This document shows, one piece after another, positions 24,855 through 37,188 of a DNA stretch of 64,000 bases (position 1 is the first letter of the stretch; each line of letters starts with the position of its first letter). The stretch is taken from the NCBI GenBank assembly GCA_005656395.1, contig SRSI01000043.1:434001-498000 (forward strand), read 5' to 3'. The stretch comes from Strongyloides papillosus (lineage: Eukaryota > Nematoda > Chromadorea > Rhabditida > Strongyloididae). The notes under the pieces were generated by a model. It was not told where the DNA came from. It saw only the letters and a list, made by a program, of their open reading frames with translations, and did not search any database. The translations under genes and the position numbers were made by a program.

Positions 24855-25746
24855 TTAAACAACTTTAGATGGATCCCAACAAAATTTCCGCTGCTCCTCT
24901 TTAACTAATGCTTTCACCTCAGAAGGTGTTAACTTTAATTCGCTTCCATGAAAATTTTCAATAATATGATCGGAACATTTGCTTCTCGGGAGGACACTGA
25001 TATCTTGTGAAAGTGACCACGCCAAAAGTAGTTGATTAACAGTGACATTTCTAGATTTTGCAAATTTCTTAATCTCTTCATCATCCATAAGAACATTCTT
25101 GTTTGCAGCACTTCCAAAACTGCTATAAGCTTGGAAATGAATACCATTTTCTTTACAATAAGAAACCAAATCTTGTGTATAAAAATATGGATGATATTCA
25201 CACTGATTAACCTCCGGCTTCACTTTACAATAAGTCATTAATTCTTTTAGATGTTCTATATTATAATTGGATACTCCAATAGACCGCACAATCCCTTCAT
25301 TATACAATTCTTCTAAATCCTCCCAAGATTCTTTTCTATTTTTTGCATTCTTAACACTATCTGATGAAAGGTTAGCTGTCCCTGGCCAATGTATCAAAAC
25401 TAAATCTACGTATTCTGTCTGAAGTTTTTCCAATGATTTTAAAACAGATTTTCGACATTTACCTTTGCCTTGAGAATTTGGGGCTACCTTTGTTGTGATG
25501 AATATATCATTTCTTCGATTCAAATTTATTAAAAACTTTATTATAAACATACCTTCCTAAATTATATTTCGGTAACAAAATTTGTAATGCATCTCCAATG
25601 GCTTTTTCATTACCATAACATTGAGCAGTATCAATAAAACGGTAACCACATTGTAAAGCTACATCAAGACATTGATAAATGTCGGAAGATTTTATTTGAA
25701 AAGTCCCAAAACCCATTAAAGGCATCTTATCATGAACATAACCCAT
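24855..25746 (-). CDS. Aldo-keto reductase
   Basis: Exons at 25746-25553 and 25512-24855 with a 40-bp intron give 283 residues, slightly short for the ~300-residue family. It reduces carbonyl compounds with NAD(P)H in the cytosol. The catalytic tetrad is visible: Asp39 and Tyr44 in FIDTAQCYGNE, Lys73 in ITTKV, His106 in LIHWPG. Further family marks are the G-V-S-N-Y/F motif (SIGVSNYN), NQCEYHPY, QAYSSFGS and a C-terminal cofactor motif LPRSKCSDHIIENF. The N-terminal strand is brief, beginning only a few residues before PLMGFGT. The acceptor (cgaag) is not the usual tttcag, but it is the one that closes the frame. It lies 93 bp upstream of the FtsH_ext-like gene on the same strand. Confidence 0.9.
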
Positions 25747-25885
25747 TATTACTATTAACTAAATATAGTTTGTTTAAACTTCTATAGCACACAAGAGTAA
25801 TAATACCAACGAAAATTCTTGTTAAGATATATCTAAGTCTTAACATTATTTTTAATATTTTATTATTTTTGATACTCCTAAAAAA

Positions 25886-27000
25886 ATGTCACGTCTACCA
25901 CCGTTGCCTTCATTAAAAAATTTTATCTACATGTACAGATTACGTGCCAAAAAAATATTATCACAAAATTATTTAATGGACATGAATTTGACGAGGAAAA
26001 TTGTACGGAAAGCCGGTAATGTAAACAATGCACATGTAATTGAGATAGGACCAGGTCCTGGAAGTATAACGAGGGCCCTACTTGAAAGAGATATAAAAAG
26101 TTTAGATGTTATTGAAATAGATTCAAGGTTTATTCCTCCTTTACAAGTATGTTTAAAGTTTTAAATTGATCTAACGTTACTCAGCATTTAGCAGAAGCCT
26201 CTGAAAATAGATTAAAAATTCATAGAGATGATGTTCTTAAAGTTGATTTTGAAGATGTATGGAAAGATTACGCATCAGAAGCTAATCCATGGATAGAAGA
26301 TTGTAAAAATTTCTATGTTATTGGAAATCTCCCTTTCAACATAGCAAGTCCGTTAGTTATTAAATTTTTAAGAGACATGTCAAATAGAACTGGAGCCATG
26401 AAATATGGAAGAGTCCCCCTAATTTTAACTTTCCAAAAAGAAGTTGGAAAAAGAATTTGTTCTCTCATTGGATGTGATAATCGTTCTAGAATTTCAATTA
26501 TCTCGCAATACATCTCACAACCAGAGTATCTTTTTGAAATTCCTGGTTCCTGTTTTGTTCCACCACCAGAAGTTGATGTCGCTGTCATTAAACTTACTCC
26601 AAGAATTGAACCGTTAATTCCTTGTTCCTTTGATCTTGTAGAAAAAGTTGCACGACATGTATTTCATTATAGAAGAAAATATATTATTAAATGTATTAAA
26701 ACGTTATACCCAAAAGATTTAGCGAATGATTTGGCAAAAGATTTAGTAAAAAAATGCAATCTTGATAATGAAAACCTTTCTTTCCAACTTGGTATGGGTG
26801 AATTTTCTAGGATATGCGAGGAATATGAAAAACAATGTCTAAACATCCCAGGATTATTTCAATATGACTATAGAAACAATGATAAACCTTTATCAGAGCT
26901 TGAGAAATTGGAAAACAATACCCCACCATTGTTGGCTAAGGATTTCAGTGCCTTCCATGAAGGAGTTACATTAAAAAATTCAAAAGACATTATAATGTAA
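25886..27000 (+). CDS. TFB1M: Mitochondrial rRNA dimethyladenosine transferase 1 (TFB1M/KsgA family)
   Basis: Exons at 25886-26146 and 26185-27000 (38-bp intron, gtatgt...ctcag) give 358 residues. The enzyme dimethylates two adjacent adenines in the 3' hairpin of mitochondrial small-subunit rRNA, a step in ribosome assembly. Seen in the sequence: the KsgA-type start RAKKILSQNYLMD, the SAM-binding loop EIGPGPGSIT (about 50-60), IEIDSRFIPPLQ, the catalytic motif GNLPFNIASPL, FQKEVGKRI, and PEVDVAVIKLTP. Phrases such as DSRFIPPLQ and VFHYRRKY are closer to TFB1M than to nuclear DIM1. The gene is divergent from the aldo-keto reductase with 139 bp between starts. Confidence 0.92.
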
Positions 27001-27083
27001 TTATTGTATGTATTATTAACAAGTTTATTTAAAAAAAAATAAAATACAAAAATCAACATAGCTTTTTAGTGGTTTATACAAAA

Positions 27084-28718
27084 TCACGTCGTTACTTCCC
27101 TCTTCTTTTTTCTTTTTGAATCATCTTCACTATCTCTCCTATGGCGCCTTCTCTTCCTCTCACGATCATTATCCTCTTCCTTACGCCTCCTCTCACGCTC
27201 TTTATCGCGTTCCTTGTCCCTATCTCGTGCACGATCCCGTTCACTATCTTTATGTTTTTCGCGATCCTTGTCTCGGTCACTGCGTCTTGAAGATTCTCTA
27301 TGTTTATCACTCTTTCTTCTATCCGAATCCTCATCTCTACCTCTATCTTTACGGTCATATCTTTTACGGGAAGAACTCCTACTTCTTGATCTTCTATTCC
27401 TTCTATCTCTAGAACTATCTTCACTTGAATCTCTATGCGGACTACGTGAATCATTTGCAATATCATTGAATCTACCTCTAGCTGAACCAATCATATTTCC
27501 TGTAGGCAATGCATGCCTTAACAATGGCTGTTTACCTGTACCGCTACCAAAAGCAGGTGGCATAAAATTATTGAAGATTGGATTCTTTACGAAATTATTA
27601 GGAAACATATTAGGGAGATTTGGAGGTGGCCTCATAGGATTGAAAGATAGATTACTACCTTGAATCATCATATTTCCACCTTGTTGAGGAGGTAGCATGT
27701 TACCATTAGAAGTATTATTGTTTTGTTGAATATCATTTTCTACTTTAATTGAAGTTGACCCTTCATCTTCATGCATAGATTGGTCATTAGAATTGTTAGT
27801 AGAGTCAAACATTGGGGGAGGTTTTGAAAAGTCCATACCAATAGGCATATTTATTGGAGTATTTTGTCCTTGATCGACAGTTTCTGAAGAAGTGCCGTCA
27901 TTATTGTTGTTTGCCTTCCTTGTTAAATCTGTTGTTATAATGATTCTGTTGTTAGAATTCAACATTGGATTTGCATTATTATGAGGATTCTCAGCACCCA
28001 CTAAACTAACTAATTGTCTACCACCTGAAGTTGTATTTGAGTTGGAGGCAGATGAATTTCCATTTCCAGTACCATTCATCTGTGAAAATAATACTTGATT
28101 TACTTGTGCTTGATTGTTACCATATTCTAATCGTAATTTACGTTGCCTCTCACAATATAAGTTCCATGTCTCCTCAACAAAACCATAGTTAAAGTAATCT
28201 GAAAGATCAGTACCAGGTTTCCTCCAAGGTTTATCTTCAATATTATTAAGATCAACATCATATATACTTTCACCATTAATTAAAGGTGCACCATCTATAA
28301 TAATTTTACCAACAACACCCTTCCTACGGATGTCTGTTGGTTTAATATCACCAATTTTAACAACAACACCATCGTCCTCCGAATCAGAATCTGATCCATC
28401 ACTATTTGTGCTCTCTGATTCCTGTTTCATACCATCCTCAGTATCTGTCTCTTTTTTTATAATTGTATCCACTTCTGAATTACGTACTGACTGTACACTT
28501 GAAGGCCTTGATATACCTTCATCAAAATTATCATCATCATCGTCCTCAGCCTCATTTTGTAAAGTGTTATTGTTTATAAAACTTTCCTATAAATTAAAAA
28601 ATTAAAAATAATGCTACTAATTTACCTGTTCCTCGTCCATAGGATATTCATCCTGAAAAGGATTTAACGAATCTTCATCAGGAAGACCATCATACGATTC
28701 ATATGATCCTCCATCCAT
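27084..28718 (-). CDS. FIP1L1: Pre-mRNA 3'-end-processing factor FIP1
   Basis: Exons at 28718-28626 and 28586-27084 give 531 residues. FIP1 is a nuclear subunit of the cleavage and polyadenylation factor; it tethers poly(A) polymerase to the CPSF complex and binds U-rich RNA. The FIP1 motif is unmistakable: NIEDKPWRKPGTDLSDYFNYGF followed by W-x-x-Y-C-E-R-Q (about 144-180). Upstream is an acidic region (two D/E/S runs), typical of the poly(A)-polymerase contact region. Downstream come Asn/Pro-rich low-complexity sequence and, from about residue 410, a long Arg/Asp/Glu/Ser tail (RDRDKERDKERE type). The start was placed at 28718 because the frame passes through the intron to MDGGSYES. The gene is convergent with TFB1M, 83 bp apart. 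Confidence 0.93.
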
Positions 28719-29342
28719 TGAATAATTATAAATATATTTTTTTTTATTCAATTTTTATATATTGACACAAACTAATGAATACAGAAAAGGGTCTATGAAA
28801 ACAATATAATATCTTAAACACTCTACCAAAACTTTTCTTTGAAAGATGGTCCGTTCTTCAAAATTGGAGTTGTGCCAATACACTTTTATTTATATTCTTA
28901 ATCGAAAGTGAAAACAGGATTTTGTTATTTCAGTTTATGAATGAATAAAATGATTTCCATAATTTAATATTTATAGAATAAATTAATTTAATGTCATAAT
29001 ATGTCTAATTCAATTACTAAAATTATTTAATTTTAAAGTCGTTGGTTTAATATCATGTAAATGTAATAATTTTATGATATAATTTATCTTGTTTTTATGA
29101 ATATCAAAAACAACCTCAATATCTTTTAAATTATTTATCGAAAAAATGAATAAATAATATTCCTCATATATTCAAATTTTTAAATTCTCGTACAAAAAAA
29201 TACATTTTTAATGATGTGTACAATAGCAGTTAATTTGAAAATATATAAAAACAACAAATTTTGGTAAACATTTCATTTCTTAATTTTGTTGCAAATTTTG
29301 ACAATAATCTTTGATCTGTTAATTGTTTGACTATTCATAAAG
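28719..29342. other. Divergent intergenic region between FIP1 and POU genes
   Basis: 624 bp of A+T-rich sequence presumably holding both 5' flanks. No open frame or clear motif was recognised. Confidence 0.5.
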
Positions 29343-31061
29343 ATGAATGGTAATAATATGTATGATGACAATGATGTTGATAATTCATGGTTTCAAAGTC
29401 TTGGATCTCAAATTGATAGGTGCGAATCCAAGCAGGGTGCTAATGAAAGAAATATAATAATTAGTAACTCTCCAAATCTTCAGAAGAGTAGCTTCGTTAA
29501 AGAAAGTTCAATTGAGATGATGCCAGATTACTTGAAGCCTTACTACTATCCTAGAAGTCCAAGTCCAATTGTAATGTTTGGTGAAATTACTGAAAGCTAC
29601 CATACCAAGTCTCCACAACATAACACTAATAATGATGTTGATCACCATTCTATAGGAAATACTGTTAACGGAAACCACCCAATGATGACATACGATCACT
29701 ATTCAGGAATGTACTCAACAGGTCTTATATCTAATGTTACAGGGGATACTTTCCGATTCCAAACGGAAGATATGGAGGTTGGCGACAGTAAAATTTCACC
29801 ACCAGAAATCGGAGATTCAAACATCCAGGACACTTCCTTATGGCTTGAACGAGAAGAAAGAACTGATACGTGTAAAGATGGTACGGAAGCAGAGTATATG
29901 GAACAAAAAGTATATGCAGAATTGACAAATGTCAATCAAGATCTACCAAAATGCACTGAAATCGACAACAAAAATAATCACAACATCCCTCTCCCAGAAC
30001 AACTCGACAATCCTGACCATCTAATGAAAATCGCTTCCCTAGATTCAACAACATTATCATACAAAAGTAGTATTTTAGTGAAACACTTCAATGAGTTTAC
30101 AAAAAAATTAAATATTCAAAATGCATATGATTCACATGGTATGTTAATACTATTCATTTATTTATAATTATTTTATAGTTACTAATGAAGGTTTAAATGA
30201 AATACATAACTTCTTTTCTCATCACAAGGCTATAGTTCTTATGAAAAGTCATCAGGAAATGAAGAATCAGATTGCCCTAAAAACAGGAAACACATTTGAA
30301 GATAAGGAAAACCAGTTGAATCACCCATCTACTCATGGTGAGGAGTACTGTAATAATGAAAACCTTTGTGAAAATTACTCCAAAGATATTAGTCATGAGA
30401 ATATACATTTAATGGATCTTGAAAATTTTGCATCACACTTCAAAAATAGTAGAATCAGATATGGTTTTACACAAGGAGATGTTGGTCACCAACTAGGACA
30501 CATTTTTGGTGGTGAAGTTTCCCAAACTACCATCTCGAGATTTGAGGCATTAAACTTGTCATACAAAAATATGATAAAACAGAAGCCATTTTTGGAGGAA
30601 TGGCTAAGGATCACCCAACAACTTATGATTGAAGGTCATACAGTTGAAGATATTATGAAAAACAAGCTCCATTGTAAGGTATGTTTTTAAGCTATTTTTT
30701 TTATTAAAGTATTTAGTATTCCATTCAAGGGAGAACTGCCGAAATAAAAAATATAGAAGTGTTACCTTTTTTTGAGGAAGATCAAAAAGAGCATTTGAAT
30801 AATAAAAATAATTTAAAAACTATTCGAAACCCAATATTAAAGAGGCGCCGTAAACGTACAAATTTAGATATTACCCAAAGAGAGTATTTAAATCGTACAT
30901 TTTGCATCGAACCAAATCCAGATCATGGTAAGATGGAAGAAATAGCACTAGATCTTGGACTTGACAAAGAAATCGTAAGAGTCTGGTTCTGTAACAAGCG
31001 CCAAAAAATGAGAAAATTTTCACTAGTAAATGGTGTTATCTTATCAAGTAGAATGTATTAA
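29343..31061 (+). CDS. ceh-18: POU-homeodomain transcription factor, CEH-18-like
   Basis: Three exons (29343-30138, 30179-30673, 30730-31061) give 540 residues, close to C. elegans CEH-18. The N-terminal ~340 residues are Asn/Ser/Asp-rich without known domains. The POU-specific domain (about 345-420) contains [39 protein letters not shown] and [17 protein letters not shown]. After a variable linker the homeodomain (about 466-525) has [10 protein letters not shown] and the recognition helix [13 protein letters not shown], with the Cys typical of POU homeodomains. Such factors bind octamer-like DNA in the nucleus; CEH-18 is known for roles in gonad sheath and epidermis. The exon 2 donor was placed at gtaagg (30674), the only choice that keeps frame with exon 3. 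Poly(A)-signal-like aataaa lies near 31150. Confidence 0.85.
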
Positions 31062-31241
31062 AAGTTTATACTATTTAATGGAACAGGCAAACCAAATATT
31101 AAAAACCAGTTTTTATGCGAATTGTTAAGTGTTTAAAAATAAATGTAATAAATAAAAAGATTTTGTTTAATTTTTTTTTGTTATTTATTACACAATAATA
31201 CATCTATAAATGAAATTAACAAAAAATTTCTTTATTAGTGA

Positions 31242-33790
31242 TTAATATTGAAGTATGGGACTTTGATTATACTCCATTGGAGCAATGAGCATTTCATTAA
31301 GCCATTCAAATTTTTGCAGAGGTTCCTTAAATGCTATACAATATCCGATAAATTTACTTTTGTATTTAAATTTAACTGATGTAACGAGTAGGGTTAATGT
31401 ATGTTCATATGGAGGTTTCCTATCACTCTCATGGCCATCAAACCAAAGGAGATCTCTAATATTAAAACTACCTATTGGTTTTGAAGCTTTATTTAACTGT
31501 ATCATATATATTTCATCATTCATAGTCTCAAGCTTCAAATGGCATGTTTTGAAACTCTTCGAGCCCGGATCAGCCATCTTAACATCATCAACATAAGACT
31601 TATGATTCGTCAATGACAACGGATACGGATCAAGAGCATACAAAAGATAACATTCTTTGTGATCATAATCTAGCCATCTCTTAGCAACTATCGGAGCTAG
31701 TGTCTCATCGGAACGAATTTTCCTTTTCAATGCACCACCTTTTATTACTTCAAAGAGATCATATTTTTCCACAGTATCTTGTATGTTCAACTTTCCTGAG
31801 GCATATGAACAGACTTCGGCTGCTTTAGATGTGGCTTGAACATTAAAACATTGGTTATCTTTGTGATATAAATGTATAGGAACTAAAAGCCCAATAGGGA
31901 CAGCTTTACTTGTACTAATTTCTTCAATGGCTTTCTCAATTTTAGATGCAGTTCCATTGTATTGATCAGAAATTGAGAAAATACTTTTATAATTATTTAG
32001 AAGATCTCGAAGTACAGTCATTTGAACGGTTGTTTGAGTAAAAGTTTGTAACGATATATCTTCATCGTGTTTGTCAACTGAAAATAATGTTGGTGCGAAG
32101 ATTTTTGAAATGTTATCAATTGTGGCAAAGTTTTTGTCTGAGTTATCAGTGATTTCTCTTAAATGGCAGATTAAATTTTTAAGCGTATTATAGTGGACTA
32201 TTTCTAATTTTTTTAATATATCTGAATATCTTTGGCATTTACTTTCAAAAAGTAAACTATCTTGGTTTATACAAGAAATGGCATATAATTCTTGGTGAAT
32301 ATCTGTTGAGATTACAGGCTTACTTAATTGTCTAAGAAAACTTCTTAAAGCATCAGCTACTGCAAAAACTGTCTCTTCACGTTCACGTAATATCTGGTAA
32401 TTTGGAGGATCTTTTTTTAGACCTTCAGAAATAGTTCTAGCCTCTAATGCACTCCCATTCCTCCTGTATAAACCTTTTACAGTTTTACCATAAGTAGAAA
32501 TAAACTTCATACACTTATCAACAATATATGGAATGTCATCATCTGTCAACCGTTGACCTTCTAATGTATTGTCAATTTTTAAAAGCTCATTTGATATATT
32601 TTCATACCACAAGTCTGTACAAGTATCATTTTCACCTTGCATATAAAAAGAACTATAAACTTTATTAAATATAAATAATATTAAAATTACCTTCCACCCT
32701 GTGAACAGACAATAGGACCTTCATTGGTATTATAAACAAAGGGACACCAATCCGTCCTGCAAATATTTTTTTTTAAACACCTAATCTTTCTGATATCAAT
32801 TTTTTTATTGTAAACCATATTAAGTTTCATGTAATTAAGAGTCTTATTGCAAATATAAAGCCATCCTTGACTCCATTGTGATGTAGTTCCTTCTTTAAAC
32901 CAAACAATACCTCCGAAATCAAGATCACTAAACTCATCGTTATTGTATTTTATCGAAGGAACAACTGATCTCGCCAATAAGTGTGTCCATGACTTGAATT
33001 GATCACTATCAGTTACCATTTCAACTCTTGTCCATATTGCAGTCTTATCTTTAGATCGTAAAAGAACGATAACACTATTAGGAATATTGATATTTTTTCC
33101 AACATATACTAAATCAGCCAAATTATACGTCATTATTGAAGTATTTTCACATTCTTCATTATCATAAAATTTCAGAAAACCATCCTTTAAAGCAGCCCAG
33201 TATCTCTTGGTCTTCCTTCCACATTTACATTCCACCCACCCATAAAATGTAATCTTCTCCCCATCATATCTATCTGGAAGACCCATAATTGGATCAGCCC
33301 GAATGCTAATCCTATTACTCTCAGAATCTTTGTCTTTATCTGGTAAGACAAAAACAGGTTCCAAAGTCTCTTCATGATCATGATTTTGTCTATACTCATT
33401 AAAACACTCCGTATAACCAATCAATGGCCTATCTTTTGACCCTATACTACATGTCTCACTGGGTGAAGAATAAGAAGTATCATCAGAAATTTTTAAATCA
33501 TGCATACTGGCATATTCGGGATTTTGAAATAAAACACTTTCGTTAATTGATTTATTACAAATAGGTGATTCATCATCAGGGACTGTCTCAATACTCGAAG
33601 AAAGACTGGGTTGGGATAATAAATTATTTATTTTGTCGAAGAATAGATCTTTGTGTCTTGGAGGAATTGGTGGTGGTTTCAGGATATTTTTAGGCCTTTC
33701 AGGTATAGGAGGAGGAGTAGAAGGTTGAGATTGTTCTTTCTTTTTTTTTAATAACGAAGTTCTTGGTAATGGTATAGGCTTACCTTCCAT
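31242..33790 (-). CDS. ARAP-like RhoGAP with PH and RA-like domains, no ArfGAP
   Basis: Exons at 33790-32691 and 32652-31242 (38-bp intron) give 836 residues. Order: a Pro-rich start (PIPLPRTS, PPPIPERP, PPPIPPRH), possible SH3 ligands; a PH domain (about 165-270: ITFYGWVECKCGRKTKRYWAAL); a second PH-like region (about 285-365); a RhoGAP domain (about 385-570) with the arginine-finger loop GLYRRNG and FLRQLSKPVI; an RA-like domain (YDLFEVIKGGALKRKI); and a PH-like C-terminus. The order PH-PH-RhoGAP-RA-PH follows the second half of vertebrate ARAP proteins, but I find no ArfGAP zinc finger (C-x2-C-x16-C-x2-C). It would inactivate a Rho GTPase at membranes under control of phosphoinositides and Ras/Rap-like GTPases. 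Its exact orthologue is uncertain. Confidence 0.8.
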
Positions 33791-34670
33791 CCTAAAATAG
33801 AGAACGAATAAAATGAAAAAATATTATACTAACAAAAAGTCGAAATATCATTATATATTTAAAAAGTAATGAAAATCCCAATAAAAATAAAAATAAATAG
33901 TATCTGTCGCCATTCAATAATTACATTTAATACATAAAACAGTGATAAAACTCTAACCATTGTATGATGAATCATCACAATTTATATTATATTTATTTTT
34001 TGTTTTCACGCCATTAAGATGAATCATTTTTTTACTAACTAATATTTTTAGTAAAACATATGAATTAAAAATAAAAAGTAAAAATATTAAATGTGGCAAT
34101 AATTACTAAAAATAATACACAATTAAAAGTATCATAAATAACTGTTAGTAAAGATAAAATTAAAGATAAGTAAAGAATTAAAGTGGTTAATTATCTTCTT
34201 AAAATATAACAGGAATCGATTCTTAAAAAAGATTTTATTTCTTAAACCATAAAAGACAAGTCATAAATTGTTAAAAATTATAAACCATTGTACGATCTAT
34301 CTTTAAACACAAAGTATAAACAATCTCTTAGTGATAAAAATAAAAAGAACCATAGTTAGGAAAGACACAACATGAGTGACATATTAATTCCTTTATTAGT
34401 TCCGTTTAAAATCACAAACTTAAGGAATATTATAAATAAGTGAAATAAAATTGTGTGTGTATTTGAAAATCAAAAGAAAAACATTTCATTGCGCGATCTT
34501 GATTTTTTTTTAGTTATACTTTACGGGGTCCGCCCACTTTGGACGGAATACCAATAATTAACTTTATCCAGGCAGGAATTTTTTTTTAAAAAAAATAATT
34601 TGTTACAGATTATTAAATATAAATCTTTTAACTAACGTTAGTACTTATTTATTATCTAAAAGATCTCAAA
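33791..34670. other. Divergent intergenic region with a GC-richer hairpin
   Basis: 880 bp between two divergent genes. Most is A+T-rich. At about 34530-34560 a GC-richer string (ggggtccgcccactttggacgg) contains a short stem gtcc/ggac, followed by aataccaataatta. This could be a promoter element or part of a small RNA, but it does not match any snRNA, spliced-leader or tRNA sequence that I recognise. Confidence 0.4.
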
Positions 34671-37051
34671 ATGAAGTGAGTTACAAAAACATATATCAAT
34701 CACTAATTATTTTCAGTATTAATGTAGACGGTTTAGAAGTAATATTTCCTTATAAATCTATATACCCTGAACAAATACTATATATGCAAGAATTCAAGAA
34801 AGCAATTGATAATAGAGGCCATGGATTAATAGAAATGCCATCAGGTACCGGCAAAACAAGTACAATTCTCTCATTAGCAGTAGCATACATGAATAAATAC
34901 CCAAGTTCAATTGACAAAATAGTATATTGTACAAGAACAATCCCCGAAATGCATAAAACAGCTGAGGAGTTAAGAAAACTTTTAGGGTTATACAAAACTA
35001 AAAAGAATTATGAAATTCCAATAACAGCTGTTACAATGGCATCAAGGAAGTTTATGTGTCTAAATGAAAAGGTTATTTCACTAAAGGAGGGATCTCTTAT
35101 TGATGGTGCTTGTAATAAATTGACAGCCTCATTTGTCAGAGCCAGGAGGAAGATAGAAAACGATCAAAATCCAGATTCGTGTTGCGAGTATTTTGAGAAT
35201 TTTATTGAAAAGGGTGACAAAATAAAGTTGAATTATGGTGTTTATACGTTGGATGATTCTAAAGGTTTGGGATTTGAAGAAAAAATATGTCCGTATTTTT
35301 ATATTAGAACTGCAATTAACAGAGCACATATTGTTATCTTCTCCTACCATTACATGCTTGATCCTAAAATTTCAGAAATTGTTTCAAAGGGATTTTCACC
35401 TAAGTCTATTGTAATATTTGATGAGGCTCACAATATTGATAACGTATGCATAGAGAGTATGAGTGTTTCATTAACTAGTAGATTACTTGATAAAGCATCT
35501 AAAAATTTAAATTTCCTCGAAAATCACGTTAGAATTCTAAGAAAGAATAATGATGTAAAATTACAAAATGAATACGAGAAATTAGTACAAGGTCTAAAAT
35601 TAGAAGCTGAAAAACGAAGAGAAGAAAACTTCTGGGCTAACCCCGTACTCCCATCAGAAATATTGGATGAAGTCGTTCCCGGTAACATAAGAAAGGCAGA
35701 ACACTTTGTAATTTTCATGAAAAGAGTCTGTGAATTCGTAAAACACATGACCAAGAGTAAACAAATCTTCAAAGAAAGTCCTGCAATATTTTTGAGAGAT
35801 ATCGGAAACACAATGAACATTGAAAGGAAACCTTTAAGATTTGCTGCAGAGAGGATGCAAGAGTTGATGAAAACTTTGGAACTTGCTGATATCTCTGATT
35901 TTGGACCTTTGATAAAATTATGCAATTTTTCAACCCTTATCAGTACATATACAAGAGGATTCTCATTGATTGTCGAGCCTTTAGATGAGAGAGGATGGGC
36001 TATTCAAAATGCTGTCTTGAACAATCCTAATATTACAACTAAACATTTTGAAACTGTTGTACATTTATCTTGTTTAGATGCTTCAATAGCTATTAGACCT
36101 GTATTGGAACGTTTTCAAACAGTTTTAATAACATCCGGTACATTATCTCCTATGGAAATGTTTCCGAAAGTCCTTGATTTTGATCCTGTAATTATGGCTT
36201 CATTAACGATGACTATGTCAAGACCATGTATACTTCCAATGATAATTAGTAGAGGAAATGATCAAATAGAAATTTCATCAAGATTTGAAAATCGTGAGGA
36301 ACCATCAGTTGTAAGGAATTATGGAAATCTAATTCTTGATCTCGCACAAATGGTTCCTGACGGTATGGTTGTCTTTTTCACAAGTTACGGATACATGGAG
36401 AATGTCGTTTCTTTATGGTATGATCAACGTATTATTGATGAGTTGGTTAAATATAAACTCTTATTTATTGAAACTCAGGATCCTCTTGAAACTGCTGCTG
36501 CACATCGCCACTACCAACATGCTTGTGATCGTGGACGTGGTGCTGTATTTTTCTGTGTTGCAAGAGGTAAAGTATCTGAAGGAATTGATTTTATGGATCA
36601 TTACGGGAGAGCGGTTGTGATGCTTGGAATTCCATATGTAAATACAGAAAGTCGTGTCCTCCGTGCGAGATTAGAATTTCTAAGAGACCAATATAATGTT
36701 AAAGAGAATGACTTCCTCACATTTGATGCCCTAAGACATGCAGCACAATGTGCAGGTCGTGTATTAAGAGGTAAAAGTGATTATGGTATTATGATTTTTG
36801 CCGACAAAAGATATGTACGAAATGACAAAAGAAAAAAACTTCCAAAATGGATTCAAGAGTGTATGTCTGATGCTCAGGTTAATTTAACAATTGATGAAGC
36901 ATGTGCCCATGCTAGAGCTTGGCTTCCCTTAATGGGACAACCATTTAGTATAAAAGGTTCTGCCGGTGTTAGTCTCCTTACCCAGGAACTTATAGAATCT
37001 AATCCAAATATATTGGATAAATTTCAGGGTGTCGTTACAGAATATGATTAA
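34671..37051 (+). CDS. ERCC2: TFIIH DNA helicase subunit XPD
   Basis: XPD is the 5'-3' helicase of TFIIH, used in nucleotide excision repair and transcription. The first exon is only 5 nt (ATGAA, 34671-34675); a 41-bp intron (gtgagt...tttcag) follows, and exon 2 is 34717-37051. This gives 779 residues beginning MNINVDGLEVIFPY, matching the family's usual start; reading through the intron would give a spurious N-terminus. Seen: Walker A EMPSGTGKTS (41-50), four iron-sulphur cysteines (in KFMCLNE, GACNKLT, DSCCEYF, KICPYFY), motif II FDEAHNID, SGTLSPMEMFP, and motif VI QCAGRVLRGKSDYG. Human XPD has 760 residues, so length is normal. The next gene starts 137 bp downstream. Confidence 0.95.
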
Positions 37052-37188
37052 ATTATTTGTATGTATATTTATTTTTTTAAATTTTATCGTAAAGTTTGTA
37101 AATTAAATCATCGTTTGTTTTATGTGTTGTTTCACAAAATTATTTTTAACTAATTTACAGTAAAAAAATCTCTACTATTATAGGTAAA

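Noticed and set aside
27092..27663. Several sizeable open frames opposite to or shifted from the FIP1 C-terminus
   Set aside because: They are shadows of the Arg/Asp/Glu/Ser repeat tail; simple codon repeats open other frames by chance.
34676..34716. XPD starting at MSYKNIYQSL with the frame open through this stretch
   Set aside because: The stretch has gtgagt at its start and tttcag at its end, and splicing it out restores the conserved family N-terminus.
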